DNA from: a virus
Direction: 5' to 3' (one strand)
IMG/VR virus record: IMGVR_UViG_3300043427_002277
Location: 1-22,872 of that record
DNA: 22,872 bases
Made by a program: the position numbers and the translations under genes. The notes under the pieces were generated by a model, which worked only from the letters and a program-made list of their open reading frames with translations, was not told the DNA's origin and did no database searches. Positions within the stretch are counted from its first letter, which is position 1, and the number at the start of each line of letters is the position of its first letter. Below are positions 1 to 6,676 of this stretch, piece by piece.

Positions 1-118
1 GTCAGATGTGATGGAGGTGTTCAACTCCAGAGTTCGCGCCCGCAATCCAGACGGCACCTATCGCGCCGACGACCCCAGCACACCCGAGATCAATGAAGCC
101 TGGGTGCCTGCGCCCTAG
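1..118 (+). CDS. C-terminal end of an upstream phage protein (partial)
   Basis: The frame is open from base 2 to a TAG stop at 116-118 and encodes the last 38 residues of a protein that starts outside the window. The visible tail contains RVRARNPDGTYRADDPSTP and ends NEAWVPAP. Short tails of the form 'ARN-DG-Y--DDPSTP--NEAW' are ones I recall from small phage proteins encoded near terminase genes, but their function is unknown to me. The hydrophilic, Pro/Asp-rich end suggests an exposed C terminus. It is followed after 18 nt by the next gene on the same strand. The fragment is convincing as coding sequence by its composition and its position abutting the next start; the product cannot be named. 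Confidence 0.6.
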   Translation, partial: SDVMEVFNSRVRARNPDGTYRADDPSTPEINEAWVPAP

Positions 119-136
119 TGTCCCCGACTTGACGCC

Positions 137-382
137 ATGCCCCGCCAGCTCGAAATCACCGCTGCCGCCGTCGCCCTGCTGGTGACGCTAGTGGGCACGA
201 CAATAGCAATTGAAAACCGCTACGCCAAAGCGCAAGATGTGCGTGAACAGCTAAATGCACTGTACGCCAAACAGTTAAAGACTAGAATTCTGGAGCTACA
301 GCTCAAGCCACCACCGCTGTCAGCCGCTGATCGAGCGATGCTGCTACACCTTGAGCAGGAATTGAAAGAAGCGACAAAGTAG
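137..382 (+). CDS. Small single-pass membrane protein
   Basis: This 81-residue protein has a hydrophobic segment at about residues 7-25 (ITAAAVALLVTLVGTTIAI), then a charged helical region rich in Glu, Gln, Lys and Leu that looks able to form a coiled coil. A PPPL break divides the helix near residue 57. The layout, a membrane anchor followed by a helical tail, is compatible with a spanin-like or holin-like lysis accessory protein, or with a plain membrane anchor. No lysis partner is visible in the window, so no role is assigned. It starts with ATG 18 nt after the previous stop and ends 34 nt before the terminase start. The promoter driving terminase overlaps its 3' end. Confidence 0.6.
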   Translation: MPRQLEITAAAVALLVTLVGTTIAIENRYAKAQDVREQLNALYAKQLKTRILELQLKPPPLSAADRAMLLHLEQELKEATK

Positions 383-391
383 GGCTACAGT
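362..391 (+). promoter_or_regulatory. Promoter upstream of terminase
   Basis: TTGAAA at 362-367 matches the sigma-70 -35 consensus at five of six bases. TACAGT at 386-391 is a good -10, and the spacer is 18 bp. The -10 sits in the box GCTACAGTT that recurs through the window, 31 nt upstream of the terminase GTG start. This is the only copy with a convincing -35. Confidence 0.6.
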
Positions 392-416
392 TTAGGCATT
401 CTAGCGGGAAGCTTAG

Positions 417-2285
417 GTGCCAGCCAGGACGAAGGGTAATCGCTACGCGGACTCGGCCTCCGTCCGATCGCTCGGCCTCCTCCATAACAGTGAGATTCTC
501 ACAAAGTTAAGAAAGCGCTCAAATTCAAGCTTTGATGTTCACGGCACCGAGATCAAGATTCTTGAGGATCTACTGCCATATCAGAGAGACTTTGTCCAAG
601 ACTTTGAAAATAAGTACGTCGGCTTTTGTGGAGGGTATGGTTGCGTTGCTGGTGAAACGCTGATAAATGGCGTGCCAATTAAGGAGCTAACTAGCACGCC
701 TATCAAGGTTCGGACGCTTTGCGGTGAAGCAGTTGCTACGCCTGCGTACAAGAAAGGAGTTGCTCCACTTTATCGGGTTCTGACTTCATTAGGGCAAGAA
801 GTTCTGGTAACGAAAGATCATAAGTTTCTTGGAGTATCTGGTTGGCGGAAGCTTGAGCATCTTGACATTGGCGATTACATTGCAGTGCGAGATGGTCGTA
901 ATTACAGAAATTACAAGTCTCCATTGCGAACGTTTTTAGCCGGCCTAAGTGGCGCGATGGGCGGGGAATGCAACGTCGTCACCTCCCTAAATCAGCATGG
1001 CTGGGCAGCAATTGAAGCGATTGAATACATCAGAACCGATGACTTTTATGATTTGCATGTTCCCGTCTGGAATCATTACGAGGCTCATGGAATCCTGCAC
1101 CATAACTCGGGCAAGACCCACAGCCTTGTTGCAAAGCAGCTGCTTCTATGTTTCCGCTCTCAGGGCTTTACGCATCTGTTCCTTGAGCCAACCATTCCGC
1201 TAATTGATGACGTTGCACTGCCTAAGTGGAATGAGATGCTTGAGCGATACAGCATCCCGCATACCTTTAAGGCGTCTCCCAGGCCAAGCTTTAAGCTTTT
1301 GCTTCCCGGTGGTGAAACACCAGTTCTTTTGCGCTCAATGGAAAACTATGAGCGACTAATTGGTGTAAACGCTGCAAGTATTGCGACTGACGAAACTGAC
1401 ACGACTAGGCCAGAAACTGCAGAAAAGGCGATGATCAAGCTTCAGGGTCGTGTTCGCGTAGGAAATTGCCCACAAATTGCAGCTGCATCTACGCCAGAAG
1501 GCTACGGCTGGATGTACACATTTTTTGAAGAGCAAAAAGCAGATAACAAAAGACTTTATCGTGGAAAGTCAGAAGACAACCCGTATCTTGATCCAGGTTT
1601 TGTTGAAGACCTTAAAACAAAATATCATCCACAGCTTATCAAGGCCTATCTTAATGGCGAGTTTGTCAACCTTGAGTCAGCCACTGTCTTCTACGAGTTC
1701 AACAGACAGCTGCATACTACTGGTGTTTTTGTGCCGGAACGCAATGAGCGAATTGTGTTTGGCGCTGACTTTAACGTAGGCCAGTGTCACGCAGTTTACG
1801 GAGTTGTAAGGCCGGGTCAAGCCGGTCAGCAGCTTCACTGCTTTGCTGAATCAAAAGTTTCAGACACCTTTGCCTTGGTGGCTCATCTTCGTGAGAAATA
1901 CCCCCACCACCTCTCCAGTGGATTGATCACCTGCTATCCAGATGCAAGCGGCAAGCATGACTCGACATCCTCTACGCAAAGTGATCACGAAATTCTTGCT
2001 TCAGCCGGTGTTCAGGTTGTTGCAGAACGTCGCAACCCACCAATTGCGGAAACCCTGGCGCACGCCAATGTTCACATGCACCGTGGCCTGATTCTACTGA
2101 ATCCAACCACCTGCCACAATGCAATCAGCTCTGCTGAGCGCTGGTCTTATGACAGCAAGACGCTAAAGCCAAGCAAAGGTGGTGCAACAGATTATTCACA
2201 CGCTGGCGACGCATTGCGCTATCTGATCTGGCAGGTATTCCAGCGTGCAGGCATGAGGGCTGGTCATGGACCTCGCTGGAGATGA
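417..2285 (+). CDS. terL: Large terminase subunit, interrupted by an intein
   Basis: This is the ATPase/nuclease motor that packages DNA into the prohead through the portal. The 622-residue precursor contains a 155-residue intein at residues 76-230, so the spliced protein is 467 residues, normal for TerL. After splicing, the halves restore the Walker A loop GGYG-SGKT. The Walker B/catalytic pair is D325-E326 in IATDETD (precursor numbering). RNase H-like nuclease acidic residues are visible as D451 (FGADFNVG), D509 (CYPDASG) and D598 (HAGDALRY). The start is GTG at 417, directly after an in-frame TAG at 414-416 and 6 nt behind GGGAA, so no longer version is possible. A promoter lies 31 nt upstream. 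No small terminase subunit is recognised; it may lie upstream of the window. Confidence 0.95.
   Translation: MPARTKGNRYADSASVRSLGLLHNSEILTKLRKRSNSSFDVHGTEIKILEDLLPYQRDFVQDFENKYVGFCGGYGCVAGETLINGVPIKELTSTPIKVRTLCGEAVATPAYKKGVAPLYRVLTSLGQEVLVTKDHKFLGVSGWRKLEHLDIGDYIAVRDGRNYRNYKSPLRTFLAGLSGAMGGECNVVTSLNQHGWAAIEAIEYIRTDDFYDLHVPVWNHYEAHGILHHNSGKTHSLVAKQLLLCFRSQGFTHLFLEPTIPLIDDVALPKWNEMLERYSIPHTFKASPRPSFKLLLPGGETPVLLRSMENYERLIGVNAASIATDETDTTRPETAEKAMIKLQGRVRVGNCPQIAAASTPEGYGWMYTFFEEQKADNKRLYRGKSEDNPYLDPGFVEDLKTKYHPQLIKAYLNGEFVNLESATVFYEFNRQLHTTGVFVPERNERIVFGADFNVGQCHAVYGVVRPGQAGQQLHCFAESKVSDTFALVAHLREKYPHHLSSGLITCYPDASGKHDSTSSTQSDHEILASAGVQVVAERRNPPIAETLAHANVHMHRGLILLNPTTCHNAISSAERWSYDSKTLKPSKGGATDYSHAGDALRYLIWQVFQRAGMRAGHGPRWR
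642..1106 (+). other. Mini-intein in the TerL Walker A loop
   Basis: The element is 155 residues, in frame with terL. It begins with Cys (CVAGETLING, block A), has a block B with TKDHKF, and ends in a C-terminal Hint motif (DFYDLHVPVWNHY) and HGILHHN followed by Ser as the +1 extein residue. The junction is G-Y-G/C at the N side and N/S-G-K-T at the C side, so the insertion splits the P-loop exactly. The linker between the splicing halves is only a few dozen residues and contains no LAGLIDADG or HNH motif, so this is an endonuclease-free mini-intein. Packaging ATPase activity should depend on splicing. Confidence 0.92.
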
Positions 2286-2299
2286 GCCCAGGCGAAGAT

Positions 2300-2332
2300 C
2301 GCTGCTAGGCTCGGCCTGCACCAATAGCAGCG
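2300..2332. repeat. Inverted repeat after terL
   Basis: CGCTGCTA at 2300-2307 and TAGCAGCG at 2325-2332 are perfect 8-bp inverted arms around a 17-nt loop. No T tract follows, so it is not a clear terminator. It lies in the 155-nt gap between terL and the portal gene, upstream of a second hairpin. Confidence 0.5.
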
Positions 2333-2375
2333 TCTCGGCGGGGGCTACGACACGCTATTGCAACTTCGTTGGGAG

Positions 2376-2399
2376 CCCCGGACTCATAATCTGGGGTTT
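2376..2399 (+). terminator. Probable terminator between terL and portal
   Basis: CCCCGGA (2376-2382) pairs with TCTGGGG (2390-2396) through 7 bp with one G-T pair around the loop CTCATAA, followed by TTT. The T run is short, so this is a weak or Rho-assisted terminator. It is enclosed by GGGAGC (2371-2376) and GCTCCC (2425-2430), which could pair in a larger fold. Confidence 0.45.
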
Positions 2400-2411
2400 C
2401 GTGCCTTCAAA

Positions 2412-2418
2412 CTAGAAT
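2412..2418 (+). promoter_or_regulatory. -10-like box upstream of portal
   Basis: CTAGAAT contains TAGAAT, close to TATAAT, and begins 28 nt before the portal ATG. It matches the spacing of the other GCTANRRT boxes although the leading G is replaced by A. No good -35 is visible. Confidence 0.4.
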
Positions 2419-2440
2419 GTGACAGCTCCCGCCAAGCACC

Positions 2441-4144
2441 ATGGCTATCGACGTACCGAATTCAATCATCCTTAGTTCGGACGATCTGCCGATTCCCTTT
2501 GAGCGGCGCGAGCCCGAAACAGAAAAGGTATATTCCGAGGTTACGGATGTAGACAGCTACTCGATTGACCAAGCGGAGCAGGTTGCAAGGATCGTGCCGA
2601 TCAAGTTCTGCACACTGCCTGAGTTCTATCTTGATGAAGCGATTAGCGATTACATTCCTCAGGACTTCCAGGAGCACCCCGACAGCTACAACGTTCGCAA
2701 AACGCGGGCAATGTCATGCTTCGAGCCTTTTTACTCTCACCTTGTTGACATCATCGTTGGCACTGCCCTGAGAAAGGGTGTCATCCTACCTCAGGAAATG
2801 CCATCTGAGTGGGAAGAATTCTTCAAGAATGCAAATCTTGAGGGAAAGTCAATTACTTCGTTTGCGAAAACGCTGTTTACTGAGGCGCTCAATGGTGGTA
2901 TTGCTGGCTTGATGGCTGAATACCCCAAGGTTGACGAGGCTGTTTCCAAGGTTCAGGCTCGTAGACGTGGATACCGCCCGTATTTTTCCATCATCAAGGT
3001 TGACGACATCCTGGACTGCAGGCACGACAACGGCCCTGTAACGATCAACGGCGAGACGTATTATCAGGCCCGTGTCACTTATCTTCGCATCAAATCCGAG
3101 ATCAGACGTGCAAGTGCTGTCAATGAGCACTATGAAGAAGTTGTGCCAACTGTCGTTGTTTACGACATCCCGGAGCAAGAGGATCCCGATCGACCTCGTC
3201 GTGTTCGCGTCAGAATCTACGAGAAAAACTTGACCGCAGGCAACAACTCCTACATCCTTTCGGAAGATAACATCTCGTATCTGTCCATTGACTATATTCC
3301 CTTCGTTCCCTGCTATGGCGGCAAGGAGGAGGCCTTCTGTCGCGCAAGACCACTGCTCTTTGACATTGCAAGACTGAATTTGCATCACTGGGCAACTTGT
3401 GCCGATCTTTCAGAAACGATTCACCTCAACTCCTCTCCGTTGCTGACTGGCACCGGTATCAGGCCTGACGAAGAAATTTATAGTGGCTCTGGTCGTAGCC
3501 TGTTTAGCCAAAACGAGCAAGCAAGATTTGGCATGATCTCCCCCGGCATGGATGGAGCCGAGACGACGCTGAAAGAGCTTGCAAGGATTGAAGCTTCGAT
3601 GGATCGCCTGGCCGCTATTGCAATGGCGCCTGGTAAAAGCCAGGTTGAATCTGGTTTCGCGAAGCTTCTTGATCGCTCGCAGTCTGATTCGCAACTTGCG
3701 GTGCTGGTTGGCTCACTGCAAGATTGCATCAACCGTGCCCTGTGGTATGCGTCTGGCTATGAGGCCAACAGCTACCCAAAGATTGAAATCAGCATTAGCA
3801 AGAACTTTATTCCTGCGAAGCTGCACAGCCAGCAGGTTATGTCGATCAACTCCCTTTACAAGGATGCTGAGGTTATCCCCATCGGTACCACGCTTGAAAT
3901 GCTGGAAGCCGGTGAAATGTTTGAGGGTGTCCATGGCTTCAATGTCAAGGCGCTGCTGGACAAGATCGGCCTGACCGGGAGCGAGATGCGCTCACAGGTG
4001 GCCGCACGGTTTGGCGGCGCCCCCCAGCCGAGTCGCGACCTGACGCCGGGAACGAATAACGTCCAGAGCGGGATCGAGCCATCCGCATCGGCCCCGATCC
4101 AGCGTGAGGCTGCCGAGGCCTCTTTTCAGGTAAGGGAAGCTTGA
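2441..4144 (+). CDS. Portal protein
   Basis: The portal forms the dodecameric ring at the capsid vertex through which TerL pumps DNA. This 567-residue protein lies directly after terL and before the scaffold, the standard position. Its size and general character fit a siphophage portal of the type grouped as DUF4055-like: an N-terminal region with YLDEAISDYIP and YNVRKTRAMSCFEPF, a central mixed alpha/beta region, a helical part with LARIEASMDRLAAIA, and a disordered Pro/Ser-rich C terminus (PSRDLTPGTNN). Family membership is recalled from pattern and not computed. It starts at ATG 2441 with a -10-like box 28 nt upstream. The scaffold promoter overlaps its last codons. Confidence 0.85.
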   Translation: MAIDVPNSIILSSDDLPIPFERREPETEKVYSEVTDVDSYSIDQAEQVARIVPIKFCTLPEFYLDEAISDYIPQDFQEHPDSYNVRKTRAMSCFEPFYSHLVDIIVGTALRKGVILPQEMPSEWEEFFKNANLEGKSITSFAKTLFTEALNGGIAGLMAEYPKVDEAVSKVQARRRGYRPYFSIIKVDDILDCRHDNGPVTINGETYYQARVTYLRIKSEIRRASAVNEHYEEVVPTVVVYDIPEQEDPDRPRRVRVRIYEKNLTAGNNSYILSEDNISYLSIDYIPFVPCYGGKEEAFCRARPLLFDIARLNLHHWATCADLSETIHLNSSPLLTGTGIRPDEEIYSGSGRSLFSQNEQARFGMISPGMDGAETTLKELARIEASMDRLAAIAMAPGKSQVESGFAKLLDRSQSDSQLAVLVGSLQDCINRALWYASGYEANSYPKIEISISKNFIPAKLHSQQVMSINSLYKDAEVIPIGTTLEMLEAGEMFEGVHGFNVKALLDKIGLTGSEMRSQVAARFGGAPQPSRDLTPGTNNVQSGIEPSASAPIQREAAEASFQVREA

Positions 4145-4152
4145 GCTACAAT
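4123..4152 (+). promoter_or_regulatory. Promoter upstream of scaffold
   Basis: TACAAT at 4147-4152 lies in GCTACAATT, 29 nt before the scaffold GTG. TTTTCA at 4123-4128 is a weak -35 (four of six matches) at an 18-bp spacing. The -35 lies inside the end of the portal gene and the -10 begins 3 nt after its stop. Confidence 0.5.
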
Positions 4153-4175
4153 TTCATCAGTCACAAGAAGACTCT

Positions 4176-5024
4176 GTGCCCCCAGAACCGAACGCCGCAG
4201 AACTGACGATTGAGGAGCTTCAGCAGAAGCTTCAAGAAAGAGACAGCCAGCTTGCCGCCCTTGAGCGTGCAAAGATTGGCTTGCAGGCTGACCTTGTAAA
4301 GCGCAAGAACGTTGAGCGCCTTGCAAAAGCGGCTGGCATTGACCTGACAGCCGAGGACGCCGATGACCGGATTGCCGAACTGCTGAGCAGCGCCAAGAGC
4401 GAAAAGCAGCTCGCCAGTCAACCCCCTGCGCCACAGCAGCAGCCGCCGGCCCAGCCCCAGGCCCAAGGACAGCCGGATGGCGGTGGAACGCCCTCCAGTG
4501 CCGTGGAGGAGGCGATGAAGGTCCAGCTCTCGTCCCTGCAGAGTCAGATCGTCAAGATGGAAGAGCAGCTCAAGCAAGAGCGCAAGGAGAAGGAGGCAGA
4601 AAGACGCGCTCGTCAAGAAGAGTACAAAAAGTCTGTCGTCATTCAAGAATTGGATAAGGCAAAGTGCAATCGCTCTTCCCATGTCTATGCGCTACGTGGA
4701 AAGGAGTTTCGGCTTCTTGAGGATGGCGTTACTGTTGTCTTTGGGCCTGAAGAAAATCCGATCAATGTCGCTGATGGCATTGCTCAGATTGAGCAGGACG
4801 ACGACTACAGTATCTATTTCCCTGGCAATGTGCCAAGTGGGAGCGGGCTTCCCTCTTACCGCTCGTCCATGCCGACGACTGATAACCCATTTGCAAAATC
4901 AACTGCAAACGCTACGCGAGCGGCTGAGATCATCGGCCGAGATCGTTCGCTTGCAAAGCGGCTTGTGCAGCAGGCTCGCGCTCGTGGCGATCTTGACCCG
5001 ATTCTTGCTCGTGCAGTCAGTTGA
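4176..5024 (+). CDS. Capsid assembly scaffold protein
   Basis: Scaffold proteins direct prohead assembly and leave before or during packaging. This 282-residue protein has the expected make-up: an N-terminal coiled coil from about residue 11 (LTIEELQQKLQERDSQLAAL), a Gln/Pro-rich flexible linker near residues 84-105, a second charged coiled coil (about 110-150, MEEQLKQERKEKEAERRARQ), then a small C-terminal domain of the kind that contacts the coat protein. The C-terminal VVIQELDKAKCNRSSHVYALRG resembles the ends of other phage scaffolds. The start is GTG 4176, five nt after AAGAAG. The gene sits between portal and capsid-region genes. No serine-protease motif is seen, so it is not a fused maturation protease. 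Confidence 0.8.
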   Translation: MPPEPNAAELTIEELQQKLQERDSQLAALERAKIGLQADLVKRKNVERLAKAAGIDLTAEDADDRIAELLSSAKSEKQLASQPPAPQQQPPAQPQAQGQPDGGGTPSSAVEEAMKVQLSSLQSQIVKMEEQLKQERKEKEAERRARQEEYKKSVVIQELDKAKCNRSSHVYALRGKEFRLLEDGVTVVFGPEENPINVADGIAQIEQDDDYSIYFPGNVPSGSGLPSYRSSMPTTDNPFAKSTANATRAAEIIGRDRSLAKRLVQQARARGDLDPILARAVS

Positions 5025-5066
5025 AACGCGGCTAAGCTGCTGACGTGATGATTGCGTGGGATGATG

Positions 5067-5092
5067 AGCGTCCGCTTCGGCGGGCGCTTTTT
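5067..5092 (+). terminator. Strong Rho-independent terminator after scaffold
   Basis: AGCGTCCGC (5067-5075) pairs with GCGGGCGCT (5080-5088) across a TTCG tetraloop, giving 9 bp with one G-T pair, followed by five T's. It ends the portal/scaffold transcripts. Confidence 0.85.
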
Positions 5093-5096
5093 CATG

Positions 5097-5104
5097 CCTA
5101 TAGT
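5097..5104 (+). promoter_or_regulatory. -10-like box after the scaffold terminator
   Basis: CCTATAGT contains TATAGT and starts (at the T of the hexamer) 32 nt before the TTG start at 5131. That spacing supports TTG 5131 over GTG 5143 as start. The -35 position falls inside the terminator stem and does not resemble TTGACA. Confidence 0.45.
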
Positions 5105-5130
5105 TCGGGTGGGCTCAAGCCTTTGCCGTA

Positions 5131-6063
5131 TTGCATGAAACGGTGAAAAAGAACGTTCCCACTGATAAAGCGCTGTACGCTCGCGTCAAGGCGGAGGCAA
5201 AAAGAAAGTTTGCCGTGTATCCATGTGTGCCGCTTGACTCTTTTGCCATCACAAAGATGGGGTTAGCCAGTCATGAAGATATATTCCCAGGCGAAGAAAT
5301 ATTGGCTTATGATCGGGGCACTGGCGATTTGGTGTGGAGCGAGGTTGAGCATGTAAACTTTTACGAAAAAGCCCCACTACTGAGGCTCAGGAAAGCAGCA
5401 GGCTTTTCTCTTCTGTGTACGCCCGGCCACAAATGGGTCGTTGAAAGTAGGGCGAATAAAAATGGCAGAGATTTTACAAAAATGGTAGCAGCATCAGACT
5501 TGAATAGGCACCAAAATATAATTTGGTGTGGAAATCCGCTTGCAGGTCAGAGTGAGGGCTTAACAAAATATTGGTCAAATAAATGGTCAAAAAAAGATGA
5601 GTGGATTCACAGGGTTATTGCCATGACTCCACTGGAGAGAGAAGTTTTTCTTGCTTCTGCAATTATTTATGATGGGTGTGAACAGGGTAGGTCAAAAGTC
5701 AGGGAGGGTGGCATGACTTTTGCTTTTTCTCAAAAAAATATCAATCATTTTTGGGCAACAGTTTTAGCGGCATTTTGCAATGGGTATTATGTGTCTACAC
5801 ACAAAAAAAACAAAACCATGATGGGAGCGACGATAATAAGAGGCAAGAAATTTCATAGTACGCAAAATTTAATTAAAGAAGAGGCCGGCGCCGCCGCAGT
5901 CTGGTGCCCATCAACCAAGCATGAGACTTGGGTAATGGTTCAAGGGGGTGTTATCTGCGTAACTGGTAATAGCGCTTATGCTAATTCATGGCTTGTCCGC
6001 GAATACAAAAAGCGCGGTGGTGGCTACAGAGCACGGGATGTAAAGGGTCGTGGCAAAAAGTAA
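5131..6063 (+). CDS. Tiny basic phage protein carrying a large intein
   Basis: The 310-residue precursor is mostly intein (residues 32-280). Splicing would join MHETVKKNV...KRKFAVYP to SAYANSWLVREYKKRGGGYR..., giving a 61-residue, strongly basic protein. The motif YPSAYANxWLVxEYKKRGGGY is one I recall from short uncharacterised proteins widespread in tailed phages; it is reminiscent of DUF5872-type sequences, but I cannot confirm that assignment. The function is unknown; small size and charge suggest nucleic-acid binding or a minor virion protein. The start is probably TTG 5131; an in-frame GTG at 5143 is an alternative, and neither has a good Shine-Dalgarno. Its end overlaps the next gene by 14 nt. 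Confidence 0.75.
   Translation: MHETVKKNVPTDKALYARVKAEAKRKFAVYPCVPLDSFAITKMGLASHEDIFPGEEILAYDRGTGDLVWSEVEHVNFYEKAPLLRLRKAAGFSLLCTPGHKWVVESRANKNGRDFTKMVAASDLNRHQNIIWCGNPLAGQSEGLTKYWSNKWSKKDEWIHRVIAMTPLEREVFLASAIIYDGCEQGRSKVREGGMTFAFSQKNINHFWATVLAAFCNGYYVSTHKKNKTMMGATIIRGKKFHSTQNLIKEEAGAAAVWCPSTKHETWVMVQGGVICVTGNSAYANSWLVREYKKRGGGYRARDVKGRGKK
5224..5970 (+). other. Intein with degenerate endonuclease region in the tiny basic protein
   Basis: The element is 249 residues. Block A begins CVPLDSFAITKMG with Cys1, block B is CTPGHKWVVE with the T-x-x-H motif, block F is VWCPSTKHETWVM, and the C end is GGVICVTGN followed by Ser. The penultimate residue is Gly where most inteins have His; other phage inteins with a TGN end are known to me. 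The middle contains FLASAIIYDGCEQ, which aligns with a single LAGLIDADG motif at about five of nine positions, including the catalytic Asp-Gly. The following FSQKNINHF is also typical of such domains. The insert looks richer in A/T (many AAAA runs, TTGGTCAAATAAATGG) than the flanking coding sequence. Confidence 0.88.
6023..6030 (+). promoter_or_regulatory. Possible -10-like box inside the preceding gene
   Basis: GGCTACAGA, with TACAGA at 6025-6030, starts 25 nt before the GTG at 6050. It also encodes G-Y-R of the overlapping protein, so its resemblance to the other boxes may be coincidental. Confidence 0.25.
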
Positions 6064-6313
6064 GAAGCCAAGGGGCGGCCTTGGCCGTTGGTTTGCCGAA
6101 AAGTGGGTTGATGTAAAAACCGGCAAACCTTGTGGCAGGCAAGAAGGCGAAAAGCGTCGCAGCTATCCGGCCTGCAGGCCATCTAAGCGCGTATCAGCCT
6201 CAACGCCGAAAACCTCAGGCGAACTATCAAAAAAAGAGAAGGATAAGTTTAAGCGCGAAAAGACAAGCGCTAAACGAATTGACTATCAGCATAAGCGCAA
6301 AAAGCGTCGCTAG
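6050..6313 (+). CDS. Small basic KWVD/CGR/YPACRP phage protein
   Basis: This protein of 87 residues is very rich in Lys and Arg. The conserved-looking elements, in order, are GGLGRWFAEKWVDVKTGKPC, GR, then RRSYPACRPSKRVS, then a Lys-rich tail ending RKKRR. Proteins with KWVDV...CGR...YPACRP occur widely in tailed phages, often as short genes near capsid genes; to my knowledge the function is not established. The two Cys (in PCGR and PACRP) and the basic tail could suggest a metal-assisted nucleic-acid binder, which is inference only. The GTG start at 6050 overlaps the end of the previous gene, pointing to translational coupling. Its TAG stop is part of the next box. Confidence 0.7.
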   Translation: MAKSKKPRGGLGRWFAEKWVDVKTGKPCGRQEGEKRRSYPACRPSKRVSASTPKTSGELSKKEKDKFKREKTSAKRIDYQHKRKKRR

Positions 6314-6316
6314 TAT
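6309..6316 (+). promoter_or_regulatory. -10-like box overlapping a stop codon
   Basis: GCTAGTATT: TAGTAT at 6311-6316 begins 26 nt before ATG 6337. The TAG stop of the preceding gene forms the core of the box. Confidence 0.4.
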
Positions 6317-6336
6317 TCAAAAGCCGCTGGTAAAAC

Positions 6337-6651
6337 ATGGCACCTCGTCCTGTCAAAAATAAGCGCCGTACAGCTGCCTACTATGCCGCTAATCCAGAGG
6401 CACGCAAGAAGAAGGCTGCTTATGACAAAAAGTATCATTCTACAAAAGAGCGGAAGCGCTACAGGGCTGAGCTTTGGGCCGAGCGTGAAGCTCGTGGCGT
6501 CGCAGGGAAGGGCGGCAAGGATGTAAGCCATGCCAGCGGCGGTGGCTTTAAGATGGAAGATTCGTCAAGAAATCGAGCAAGGAACGGGCACGGCAATAAC
6601 GAAAGGCTGACACCTGGCAGGGGTACAAGAAAACGCAAGCCTCGCCGCTAA
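6337..6651 (+). CDS. Small basic phage protein with YYAANPEARKKKAAYDKKYHST motifs
   Basis: This 104-residue protein is strongly basic. The N-terminal half contains YYAANPEARKKKAAYDKKYH and KERKRYRAEL, and the C-terminal half GKDVSHASGG and RNRARNGHGNN. This set of motifs (NPEA-KKK-YD-KYHST, then DVSH, then NRARNG) is one I recall from short uncharacterised proteins in many tailed phages, frequently next to the KWVD-type protein. No enzyme motif is visible. It may bind DNA or be packaged, but that is inference. The ATG start is 23 nt after the previous stop, with its own box 26 nt upstream. Confidence 0.75.
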   Translation: MAPRPVKNKRRTAAYYAANPEARKKKAAYDKKYHSTKERKRYRAELWAEREARGVAGKGGKDVSHASGGGFKMEDSSRNRARNGHGNNERLTPGRGTRKRKPRR

Positions 6652-6654
6652 ACT
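6647..6654 (+). promoter_or_regulatory. -10-like box overlapping a stop codon
   Basis: GCTAAACTT: TAAACT at 6649-6654 begins 28 nt before ATG 6677 and includes the TAA stop of the preceding gene. The box runs directly into TTATCCACA. Confidence 0.35.
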
Positions 6655-6662
6655 TATCCACA
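6654..6662 (+). promoter_or_regulatory. Perfect DnaA-box-like 9-mer
   Basis: TTATCCACA matches the E. coli DnaA box consensus at all nine bases and lies 14 nt before the start of the next gene. A second identical copy is at 8811-8819, again just before a start codon. Binding is not shown. Confidence 0.3.
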
Positions 6663-6676
6663 AACAGGCAGGGACA

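Noticed and set aside
137-382. Firm call of holin or spanin for the small membrane protein
   Set aside because: One membrane segment and a helical tail are compatible with it, but no partner spanin or endolysin is next to it in the window.
642-1106. Homing endonuclease in the TerL intein
   Set aside because: The space between splicing blocks is too short and holds no LAGLIDADG, HNH or GIY-YIG motif.
2339-2434. Possible complete tRNA (acceptor arms CGGGGGC and GCTCCCG, T8-A9, anticodon CAT)
   Set aside because: The acceptor and anticodon arms can pair, but the D loop is too long, extra bases lie before the anticodon arm and the T arm does not pair. It is retained only as a curious structured gap.
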